Shown here piece after piece: positions 1 to 4,478 of a stretch of DNA of 8,015 nt; the stretch's first letter is position 1, and each line of letters opens with the position of its first letter. The DNA is from Candidatus Kaiserbacteria bacterium (lineage in GTDB: Bacteria > Patescibacteriota > Minisyncoccia > Phycocordibacterales > UBA918). Position numbers and translations under genes: made by a program. The DNA lies in assembly GCA_003245875.1 (NCBI GenBank), contig QKBW01000022.1, forward strand, positions 1-8,015. Direction: 5' to 3'. Below the pieces are notes generated by a model. It did no database searches, was not told the origin of the DNA, and saw only the letters and a program-made list of their open reading frames with translations.

Positions 1-32
1 CATGAAAGCACGGCCAGAGCCGCGCTTTCATG
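1..32. repeat. Near-perfect palindrome downstream of secY, possible terminator
   Basis: The arms catgaaagc (1-9) and gctttcatg (24-32) are fully complementary. An inner stem cggc/gccg (11-14 and 19-22) closes a four-base loop, and only the 10/23 position is mismatched. The structure lies 33 nt beyond the secY stop codon, where a transcription terminator for the ribosomal operon would be expected. The window ends at the hairpin, so any T-tract on the minus strand is out of view and the terminator call is inference. On the plus strand no T-tract follows it. The stem may extend beyond the window. Confidence 0.45.
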
Positions 33-65
33 TAGGTGTTTGAACCGTAACTCTTGCGAGAGGAA

Positions 66-1337
66 TTAATATTCCCGAAGACTTACCTGCGCATCCAAAC
101 GACGCACCAAGTCGAGTACAACAGATACGGCGATCAGGAGTGCAGTACCACCAATGGTCAGTGCGGTTACACCGGTTGCTATCTGCATGCCGATCGGTAA
201 GACGGCAACGAAACCAAGAAAGATTGCACCAACTAAAGTAAGGCGAGTGATCACGTTACCAAAGTATGTTGCGGTCTGTGCCCCCGGGCGAATACCCGGC
301 ACAAAGGCACCATTCCGTTGGAGGTTCTTTGCCATTGCTTCTGGGTCAAAGGTAACTGCAGTATAGAAGAAGGCAAAAAGTACCACCAACACAAAGTATG
401 CCAAGGCATAGAATAGCTGATTGGCAAAGAATCCATTCACAACGGTTGTGGCGCTGGCCACCCATGAGAAATGAAACGCTGCCAAAATGTTAAGAACCAT
501 CTGTGGGAAGAGCAGCACGGACAGTGCAAAGATGATCGGGATAACACCAGCCTGATTGAGGCGTAGTGGTACGTATGATTGCGTGCCACCATATACTTGC
601 CCACCGCGACTCTGTTTGGCGTAGGTAATCGGAACTGGACGTTCAGCCTCGGTCATAATGACTACCGCATAGATAATCACCAATGCAATCAAAGTGAAAC
701 CAACGTACAGCGGCAGCTGAGCAGCTGAGTACCCGTATGCCAGTTGACTGGCCGTGATCGGTAATCCTGCAACGATACCGGAGAAGATGATGATTGATAC
801 ACCATTACCGATACCATACTCAGTTACCAGTTCACCGATCCACATCAAGAGAATAGAACCGGCAACTACCAATACAATATTGGTTATGAACTCGAACTGA
901 GTCAGGTTACCGAGCACTCCCTGTGTCTGCAACAAGGTTAGGAAACCAAAACCCTGCAATGCAGCCAGTGGCAATGTCAACAAACGAGAGTACTGCGTGA
1001 ATTTTGCACGGCCAGTCTCTCCTTCTTCAGTGTAGAGACTCTTCAGCTGAGGACTCATGATGGTCATCAACTGCATGATGATAGAAGAGGTAATGAATGG
1101 CCCCACACCAAGCATCACCAGTGACAGCTTAGAAAGACCGCCACCAGAGAAGATGTTGAGAAGACCGAAGAACTGATTACTGTTGAAGAAGTTATCCAAT
1201 GCAACCATATCAACACCCGGAATCGGGATCGATGCGAGCGCACGGAAAATCACCAATGCAGCCAACACGAACAGCACACGATTACGAATAGCAGTGTCGG
1301 TAACGATGATCTTGAGCTTGTGAATGAATTTCTGCAT
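66..1337 (-). CDS. secY: Preprotein translocase subunit SecY
   Basis: SecY is the pore-forming subunit of the SecYEG channel in the cytoplasmic membrane, which exports unfolded preproteins and inserts membrane proteins. The 423-residue product has the family's usual length and about ten hydrophobic segments, roughly at 19-38, 72-92, 115-135, 150-170, 178-195, 208-229, 262-284, 305-328, 364-382 and 386-408. Family landmarks are the plug region with a GGG turn (about 55-70), TEYGIGNGVSIIIF (172-185), QSRGGQVYGGTQSYVPLRLN (242-261) and NLQRNGAFVPGIRPG (338-352). The cytoplasmic tail ends VSLREY. The ATG start lies 17 nt after the rplO stop, with the A/T-rich leader seen for other genes here and no clear Shine-Dalgarno sequence. 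It is the last gene of the run, as in most bacterial spc operons, so its expression is probably tied to ribosome synthesis. No key segment is missing. Confidence 0.98.
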   Translation of the reverse strand: MQKFIHKLKIIVTDTAIRNRVLFVLAALVIFRALASIPIPGVDMVALDNFFNSNQFFGLLNIFSGGGLSKLSLVMLGVGPFITSSIIMQLMTIMSPQLKSLYTEEGETGRAKFTQYSRLLTLPLAALQGFGFLTLLQTQGVLGNLTQFEFITNIVLVVAGSILLMWIGELVTEYGIGNGVSIIIFSGIVAGLPITASQLAYGYSAAQLPLYVGFTLIALVIIYAVVIMTEAERPVPITYAKQSRGGQVYGGTQSYVPLRLNQAGVIPIIFALSVLLFPQMVLNILAAFHFSWVASATTVVNGFFANQLFYALAYFVLVVLFAFFYTAVTFDPEAMAKNLQRNGAFVPGIRPGAQTATYFGNVITRLTLVGAIFLGFVAVLPIGMQIATGVTALTIGGTALLIAVSVVLDLVRRLDAQVSLREY

Positions 1338-1354
1338 ATGCGTATTAGTATACC

Positions 1355-1798
1355 CTATGCAACTGTTCCGCCCGCGCCTTCTATTTTGACCTTGGCTGAT
1401 GCAGAAACCTGACAGCCGGTAACGGTGAGTTTCTTAGTCAATTCTCCGGTACCAAGAATCTTCACTGCCGGCACCTGCTTGCGACGAGTTGCTACCAATC
1501 CGGCAGCCACCAGTGTCTTTGGAGACACTTCTGTACCCTCAAAGGTGTTCAAAACAGAGACGTTGATCACCACGGGCAACTGACGTTCTGCGTTAACGGT
1601 ATCAGCACGGTTCTTACCATGACCACGGAGCTTTGGCAGTTTCTTGATAATGTCACGCATTTCCGGACGAGTACTGTTACCAGCTCGTGCCTTCTGACCC
1701 TTGGTACCCTTACCTGAGGTCTTACCTCGTTTGCCGCCACGACCGATACGCTTTTCACTCTTGCGCGGGGTTGTCGGCTTTAATTCATGTAACTGCAT
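1355..1798 (-). CDS. rplO: 50S ribosomal protein L15 (uL15)
   Basis: L15 is a late-assembling large-subunit protein that binds 23S rRNA. The 147-residue product starts with the family-typical MQLHELKP, followed by the glycine/lysine-rich flexible arm (GRGGKRGKTSGKGTKGQKAR, 19-38) that threads into rRNA, the RPEMRDIIKKLPKLRGHGKNR stretch, and a globular C-terminal half. The reading frame is open for 16 codons upstream, but those lie inside rpsE and do not resemble L15. The ATG at 1798 is chosen because it gives the canonical N-terminus and sits one base after the rpsE TAG stop, an arrangement typical of translational coupling. In most bacteria rpmD (L30) would lie between rpsE and rplO, and here it is absent. 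secY follows after 17 nt. Confidence 0.97.
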   Translation of the reverse strand: MQLHELKPTTPRKSEKRIGRGGKRGKTSGKGTKGQKARAGNSTRPEMRDIIKKLPKLRGHGKNRADTVNAERQLPVVINVSVLNTFEGTEVSPKTLVAAGLVATRRKQVPAVKILGTGELTKKLTVTGCQVSASAKVKIEGAGGTVA

Positions 1799-1799
1799 A

Positions 1800-2435
1800 C
1801 TAGTTTGCCTGCAACTGCTTGAGCGCTTCGACAGCGGCGCGAGCATTGTTAAGTTTGTTCTTACTACGAGAGAAGATCTTCGCGGTTACATCCTTGACAC
1901 CTGCCAATTCAAGCACGGTACGTACTGATGAACCTGCAACCAATCCACGGCCCGGAGCCGGCATGATCATCACTTCACTTGACGCATACTTAGTGTGTAC
2001 GTCATGAGCGATCTGACTGTGCTTATTCATTGGCACAGTGATCATGTTCTTTTTGGCATTACGCATCGCCTTTTCAATGGCGAGCTGGGTATCACCGGCC
2101 TTACCGATGCCAACCCCCACCTTTCCTTTCTTGTCACCAATAACCATCGCAACTGAGAAGCTGAAGCGACGACCACCGGCCATCACACGCGTCACACGAC
2201 GGATACTGATAATCTTTTGGTCGTACTCAGGACGAGCACGCTCTTCGCGACGTGGGCCACGACGTGGGCGACGGTTGCCACCACGATCACCTCGTTCCCG
2301 AGAGCGTCCGCGCGCCGGACGGTCTTCTCGACCAGATCCTTTGGCAGCGGGTGCATCGGTAGAGGTATTGCCCTCTGAAGCTGGCGCAGCTGTTGGCTGT
2401 TCCATTGTAGCTTCCTGCTGATTTTCTGTAGACAC
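1800..2435 (-). CDS. rpsE: 30S ribosomal protein S5 (uS5) with a long basic N-terminal extension
   Basis: S5 sits on the back of the small subunit near the decoding site, contacts S4 and S8, and contributes to accuracy and to mRNA unwinding at the entry tunnel. Residues about 72-140 form the double-stranded-RNA-binding-like domain (KIISIRRVTRVMAGGRRFSF, GDKKGKVGVGIGKA), and about 145-208 the C-terminal domain (PAPGRGLVAGSSVRTVLELA). The product has 211 residues against about 167 in E. coli, because of an N-terminal extension of roughly 70 residues. The extension is Ala/Thr/Glu-rich first and then Arg/Gly-rich (about 36-69), while the C-terminus is shorter than in E. coli. The start is uncertain. 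GTG at 2435 lies 24 nt after rplR and has no Shine-Dalgarno sequence. An in-frame ATG at 2405 has AGGA seven bases upstream and would give 201 residues. Either start keeps the extension. Confidence 0.95.
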   Translation of the reverse strand: MSTENQQEATMEQPTAAPASEGNTSTDAPAAKGSGREDRPARGRSRERGDRGGNRRPRRGPRREERARPEYDQKIISIRRVTRVMAGGRRFSFSVAMVIGDKKGKVGVGIGKAGDTQLAIEKAMRNAKKNMITVPMNKHSQIAHDVHTKYASSEVMIMPAPGRGLVAGSSVRTVLELAGVKDVTAKIFSRSKNKLNNARAAVEALKQLQAN

Positions 2436-2459
2436 AATAATTGTTTTTAAATGAGTAAC

Positions 2460-2813
2460 TTAGAAGACGAGCCCCGCTTCGCGAGCAGCTTCTGCAAAGG
2501 CAGCAATGGTGCCCTGGTATGGGAATCCACCGCGGTCGAAGACCACAGCCTCAATGCCTGCTTTCTTGGCGGTTGCAGCGATATCGCTTGCCATTGCTAT
2601 CGCACGCTCACGTGTGGTAGCTCCCTTGACCTTGCGTGTATCTGCCGCTACGAGCGTAGTGCCCGCATCATCGTTGATGATCTGCGCATAGAGCGCAATA
2701 TTACTTCGAAAGACAGCAAGTCGTGGACGCTCTGCTGTTCCGTGTACTTTGGCACGAATACGAGCATGGCGAGCGGTACGCATGGCCGTCTTCTGTTGTG
2801 ATTTGTTTATCAT
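2460..2813 (-). CDS. rplR: 50S ribosomal protein L18 (uL18)
   Basis: L18 binds 5S rRNA and, with L5, mediates its attachment to the 23S rRNA in the central protuberance. The 117-residue length equals that of the E. coli protein. A basic N-terminal tail (RTARHARIRAKVHGTAERPR, 12-31) precedes the conserved RLAVFRSN strand (about 31-38), the YAQIINDDAGTTLVAADT segment and the C-terminal FDRGGFPYQGTIAAFAEAAR helix region. The ATG start is preceded by AGAGG nine bases upstream, one of the more convincing ribosome binding sites in this window. That is notable because the gene follows a 148-nt gap rather than a coupled junction, so it may need to be initiated independently. rpsE follows after 24 nt. 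Confidence 0.97.
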   Translation of the reverse strand: MINKSQQKTAMRTARHARIRAKVHGTAERPRLAVFRSNIALYAQIINDDAGTTLVAADTRKVKGATTRERAIAMASDIAATAKKAGIEAVVFDRGGFPYQGTIAAFAEAAREAGLVF

Positions 2814-2841
2814 ATTTCTTGACCTCTCTTCACATAATTTT

Positions 2842-2865
2842 TCTAAAGCTCACTATTGCTTTAGA
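2842..2865. repeat. 8-bp inverted repeat upstream of rplR
   Basis: tctaaagc (2842-2849) and gctttaga (2858-2865) are perfectly complementary around an eight-base loop. In the leftward transcript the hairpin lies about 28 nt before the rplR start, just upstream of its ribosome binding site. On that strand it is followed by four A residues, so it is not an intrinsic terminator for leftward transcription. Confidence 0.5.
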
Positions 2866-2881
2866 TGCGAGGCGTGCAAGG

Positions 2882-2923
2882 AAAATGATTTGAGCGGGAC
2901 AAGAGTCCAGTGAAAATCATTTT
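2882..2923. repeat. 10-bp inverted repeat with inner hairpin, between rplF and rplR
   Basis: aaaatgattt (2882-2891) and aaatcatttt (2914-2923) are perfectly complementary. Within the interval, ggac (2897-2900) and gtcc (2905-2908) form an inner four-base-pair stem with a four-base loop, so the RNA could fold as two stacked helices separated by an internal loop of five bases on each side. The leftward transcript ends the stem with CATTTT followed by CC. This is at best a weak, A/T-rich terminator; a processing or protein-binding site is an alternative. Confidence 0.5.
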
Positions 2924-2961
2924 GCCGGAGCACAACGACACAGATGAAGTGATAGAGAGTT

Positions 2962-3495
2962 TTAGACGGCTTTCTTGCCTTGCTTACGAATAATATACTC
3001 CCCTGCGTATCGAATACCCTTACCCTTGTATGGTTCTGGTGGACGAACGGCACGAACATTGGCAGCAAATTGACCGAGCAGCTCTTTGTCAAAGCTAGTT
3101 AATGTGATCACACTTTTCTCGACCAAGGCTTCAATACCTTCCGGTACTTCCATATTCACCGGGTGAGAGAAGCCCATGCTGAGTACCAATGTACGGCCCT
3201 TCACCTCAGCGCGGTAACCCACACCTTCGATTTCAAGCTTCTTGGTATACCCTTCGGTAACACCTGCCAACATGTTCTTCACATGTGCGGCGTAGGTACC
3301 ATGCATAGCTTTTGCCTCATCACGACCCTCAACCGGAGTAACAGTCACATGACCGTCAGCAACAGTGATAGTAACTGCTGGATGAATCTGCTTGGTTAAA
3401 GTACCTTTTGGACCTTTGACAGTCAGTACTCCGTCAGCAACGCTTACCTCCACACCTGAAGGCACAGCGGCTGGAATTTTTCCTAGACGACTCAT
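2962..3495 (-). CDS. rplF: 50S ribosomal protein L6 (uL6)
   Basis: L6 lies near the base of the L7/L12 stalk and the sarcin-ricin loop, where translation factors bind. The 177-residue product matches the usual length and the two-domain repeat structure: an N-terminal domain from MSRLGKIPAAVPSGV (1-15) to about residue 80, and a C-terminal domain with EIEGVGYRAEVKG (88-100), LVLSMGFSHPV (103-113) and the signature RPPEPYKGKGIRYAGE (151-166). The frame opens at a TTG three codons further upstream, but those codons overlap the rpsH stop. ATG at 3495 gives the canonical MSRLGK start two bases after the rpsH TAG, so I use it. The gene is last in the rpsN-rpsH-rplF group; a 148-nt gap follows. Confidence 0.97.
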   Translation of the reverse strand: MSRLGKIPAAVPSGVEVSVADGVLTVKGPKGTLTKQIHPAVTITVADGHVTVTPVEGRDEAKAMHGTYAAHVKNMLAGVTEGYTKKLEIEGVGYRAEVKGRTLVLSMGFSHPVNMEVPEGIEALVEKSVITLTSFDKELLGQFAANVRAVRPPEPYKGKGIRYAGEYIIRKQGKKAV

Positions 3496-3497
3496 AA

Positions 3498-3893
3498 CTA
3501 CCAAATCATGAAGAGCTCTTCTCCACCAACATTCTGCACACGCGCCTCATCATCAGTGAGGATACCTGCAGGTGTTGAAAGGAACATGTTGCCCTTACCA
3601 AACTTAACCGGATGTATATCCGAGACCTTTGCATACAATCGTCGACCCGGCTTGCTCATACGCTTCACACCACTGATGCGAGCGCGCTTACCGTCGGTAT
3701 ATGCTAATTCGACCGTGAGTTTACGACCCACAGTGTTGTTGTCTGCAGAAACTGCAGCAACGTAGCCTTTCTCCTCCAACTTCTTTGCTATGGAGAACTT
3801 GAGCTTTGAATACGGCAGCGATACGTGGCTTTTGCCCACGACGCCGGCATTCTTCAGCTGAATGATGAAGTCTCCGACTGTATCGCTTACCAT
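3498..3893 (-). CDS. rpsH: 30S ribosomal protein S8 (uS8)
   Basis: S8 is a primary 16S rRNA binder that organises the central domain of the small subunit. In E. coli it also represses translation of its own spc operon. The 131-residue length is normal. The N-terminal half contains VSDTVGDFIIQLKNA (2-16) and LPYSKLK (26-32). The C-terminal half has RMSKPGRRLY (78-87) and the RNA-binding signature STPAGILTDDEAR (106-118), ending NVGGEELFMIW. The usual STSxG loop reads STPAG here. The ATG overlaps the end of rpsN by seven bases (ATGGTAA), so the two genes are almost certainly translationally coupled. rplF starts two bases after the TAG stop. If S8 autoregulation exists here, the leader before rpsN is the likeliest target, but I cannot identify a classical S8 site. 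Confidence 0.97.
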   Translation of the reverse strand: MVSDTVGDFIIQLKNAGVVGKSHVSLPYSKLKFSIAKKLEEKGYVAAVSADNNTVGRKLTVELAYTDGKRARISGVKRMSKPGRRLYAKVSDIHPVKFGKGNMFLSTPAGILTDDEARVQNVGGEELFMIW

Positions 3894-4072
3894 GATGATT
3901 TTGTGATACCTGGGATATGTCCTTCGTGTGCTGCTTCACGGAAGCAGATGCGGCACATGTCGAAATCTCGCATGTAACCGTGTTTACGTCCGCAAACGCT
4001 ACAACGACGGACCACCCGGCACTGATACTTCGGTGTGCGACTTGCGCGCACCTTAATTGATGTTCGTGCCAT
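3887..4072 (-). CDS. rpsN: 30S ribosomal protein S14, zinc-binding type (uS14)
   Basis: S14 is a late-assembling protein of the small-subunit head. The 61 residues match the short, zinc-binding (type Z) form rather than the roughly 100-residue zinc-free form. Cysteines at 24, 27, 40 and 43 form two CxxC pairs of the zinc ribbon, with an extra cysteine at 18. The C-terminal REAAHEGHIPGITKSSW is the conserved 16S-binding tail. The ATG at 4072 gives the usual MARTS start and has no recognisable Shine-Dalgarno sequence. It is the first gene after the 406-nt gap and appears to have its own promoter (4171-4198) and leader, so it may head a separate transcription unit with rpsH and rplF. It overlaps rpsH by seven bases. 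Confidence 0.97.
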   Translation of the reverse strand: MARTSIKVRASRTPKYQCRVVRRCSVCGRKHGYMRDFDMCRICFREAAHEGHIPGITKSSW

Positions 4073-4164
4073 CTGGTTACTATTTATGGCGGAATGGTAT
4101 CGGCTAGATAGTGCCGACTCATCCCCTATTAATTACGGCATGGCTCGACCGCCCTGCTCGTAGT
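4073..4164 (-). promoter_or_regulatory. Leader of rpsN with competing helices
   Basis: If transcription starts about seven bases after the -10 box, at about 4164, rpsN has a leader of about 90 nt. In it GGCGG (complement of 4149-4153) can pair with CCGCC (complement of 4088-4092) as a closing stem. Inside, the segment at 4112-4117 can pair in two exclusive ways: with 4100-4104 as a TCGGC/GCCGA hairpin with an eight-base loop, or with 4136-4140 as TGCCG/CGGCA. A 12-codon frame (4084-4122) also lies in it. Such features fit an autoregulatory ribosomal protein leader, but no ligand or function can be read from the sequence. Confidence 0.4.
4084..4122 (-). CDS. Possible 12-codon upstream ORF before rpsN
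   Basis: An ATG at 4122 opens a frame encoding MSRHYLADTIPP and ends with TAA at 4084-4086, 11 nt before the rpsN start. GGGG directly precedes the ATG, too close to be a good ribosome binding site. The frame spans one of the two alternative helices of the leader, so its translation would affect folding. Short frames arise often by chance, and I recognise no known leader peptide. Confidence 0.15.
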   Translation of the reverse strand: MSRHYLADTIPP

Positions 4165-4170
4165 GGTGCT

Positions 4171-4198
4171 ACTATACTAAAAAATTGAAAAATTGCAA
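4171..4198 (-). promoter_or_regulatory. Sigma70-type promoter for rpsN-rpsH-rplF
   Basis: On the minus strand TTGCAA (4193-4198, four of six matches to TTGACA) is followed by a T-rich 16-nt spacer and TATAGT (4171-4176, five of six matches to TATAAT). It lies just downstream of the terminator hairpin and about 100 nt before rpsN, which is where a restart promoter would be useful. The box quality and position support it; transcription itself is inferred. Confidence 0.6.
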
Positions 4199-4205
4199 CA
4201 GATTT

Positions 4206-4242
4206 AATCAAAACCAAACGGCCGGGGCTTTGCCCCGGCCGT
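4206..4242 (-). terminator. Intrinsic terminator after rplE (leftward)
   Basis: acggccggggc (4218-4228) and gccccggccgt (4232-4242) form a perfect 11-bp stem, ten of the pairs being G-C, with a three-base loop. On the minus strand it is followed by TTGGTTTTGATT, a broken T-tract. On the plus strand the following bases are not T-rich, so the signal is oriented to stop leftward transcription coming from rplE. It is the strongest hairpin in the window. Read-through or conditional termination cannot be judged from sequence. Confidence 0.65.
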
Positions 4243-4321
4243 GTGGTCGTTCCGTTATTTAGATTGTTTTCCCAGAGCAGAAAGCGTGCTTACGCAGTCA
4301 CTTCCTCCTTCTGCAACGACA

Positions 4322-4380
4322 CCCGCTAGTTTCTAAGTAAAATTCTCATTGCATGAAAATTTGTACTAAGAACTATCGGG
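4322..4380. repeat. Long imperfect hairpin between rplE and rpsN
   Basis: cccg (4322-4325) pairs with cggg (4377-4380). After a 1x1 mismatch, the arms 4327-4349 and 4353-4375 pair over about 20 positions, interrupted by single-base bulges and a mismatch and including a G-U pair, around a three-base loop. The cggg arm can alternatively form a local hairpin, cgggc (4377-4381) with gcccg (4389-4393), so the two helices exclude each other. The length and the tiny loop resemble a MITE or a structured regulatory RNA; neither is established. Confidence 0.55.
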
Positions 4381-4392
4381 CCCACCTCGCCC

Positions 4393-4424
4393 GTTTTCAA
4401 TTCTAGGAAAAAATAATTGAAAAC
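4393..4424. repeat. Perfect 10-bp inverted repeat
   Basis: gttttcaatt (4393-4402) and aattgaaaac (4415-4424) are exact reverse complements around a 12-base, A-rich loop. The nine-base core aattgaaaa occurs once more at 4183-4191, beside the rpsN promoter. Low base complexity makes chance similarity possible. Confidence 0.5.
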
Positions 4425-4444
4425 ATGACTGCGGTTCTTGCCAT
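4403..4444 (-). CDS. Possible 13-codon ORF after rplE, S14-like start
   Basis: ATG at 4444 opens a frame encoding MARTAVMFSIIFS that ends with TAG at 4403-4405, inside the loop of the 4393-4424 repeat. Its first four residues equal those of the rpsN product, and 10 of the first 12 bases match. The position, directly after rplE, is where rpsN normally starts. It may be a relic of an older rpsN start, a leader peptide, or chance; similarity stops after four codons. Confidence 0.12.
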   Translation of the reverse strand: MARTAVMFSIIFS

Positions 4445-4448
4445 TGCC

Positions 4449-4470
4449 GAAAGCAAAGCAGTTTGCTTTC
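4449..4470. repeat. 9-bp inverted repeat just after rplE
   Basis: gaaagcaaa (4449-4457) and tttgctttc (4462-4470) form a perfect stem with a four-base loop, eight bases past the rplE stop codon in the direction of transcription. An adjoining inverted repeat, aaaaagct (4472-4479) with agcttttt (4485-4492), covers the rplE stop codon itself. Neither is followed by a T-tract on the minus strand, so they look more like 3'-end stabilising or processing structures than terminators. Confidence 0.45.
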
Positions 4471-4478
4471 TAAAAAGC

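Larger units (their letters stand above)
2814..2961 (-). promoter_or_regulatory. Intergenic region between rplF and rplR with two hairpins
   Basis: This 148-nt stretch separates two genes that are usually adjacent. It holds two clear inverted repeats, 2882-2923 and 2842-2865, listed separately. I find no open frame with a plausible start. The leftward strand has only a weak promoter candidate: TTGCAC, a 16-nt spacer, then AATAGT, which I do not count as convincing. The last bases before rplR carry the AGAGG ribosome binding site. A regulatory or processing role is inferred from the hairpins and the length of the gap within an otherwise packed cluster. Confidence 0.4.
4073..4478. other. 406-nt non-coding gap splitting the spc cluster
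   Basis: rplE and rpsN are normally separated by a few bases, and every spacer from rpsS to rplE here is 1-21 nt. This 406-nt interval has no open frame longer than about 13 codons with a sensible start on the leftward strand. In the leftward direction it contains inverted repeats at 4449-4470, 4393-4424 and 4322-4380, an unusual AAGGAGG at 4304-4310, the terminator hairpin at 4218-4242, a promoter at 4171-4198 and the rpsN leader. I checked for tRNA, tmRNA, SRP RNA and RNase P RNA hallmarks by eye and saw none. Confidence 0.7.

Noticed and set aside
1799..1846. Upstream extension of rplO (16 extra codons)
   Set aside because: It overlaps the end of rpsE, and the residues do not resemble L15. 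MQLHELKP at 1798 is the canonical start.
2038..2421. Plus-strand open frame of 127 codons opposite rpsE
   Set aside because: It is antisense to a clearly conserved S5 gene, and its Arg/Pro/Ser-rich composition mirrors the Arg/Gly-rich S5 codons. No protein family is recognisable.
2820..2900. Promoter before rplR (TTGCAC, 16 nt, AATAGT)
   Set aside because: Both boxes match poorly and overlap the 2842-2865 hairpin, so I could not support a call.
2853..3092. Minus-strand frame covering part of the rplF-rplR gap
   Set aside because: Most of it is a shifted frame of rplF, and the part in the gap spans the hairpins. No ribosome binding site or recognisable product.
3496..3504. TTG start for rplF, three codons upstream
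   Set aside because: It overlaps the rpsH stop codon. ATG at 3495 yields the family-typical MSRLGK.
4183..4423. aattgaaaa repeats as terminal repeats of an inserted element
   Set aside because: They are nine-base, A/T-rich motifs in A/T-rich DNA with no target duplication, so chance cannot be excluded; mentioned only as support within the hairpin finding.
4243..4478. tRNA, tmRNA, SRP RNA, RNase P RNA or group II intron in the gap
   Set aside because: No acceptor-stem/CCA pattern, no GTTC-type T-loop, no SRP or RNase P core motif, and far too short and without an ORF for an intron.
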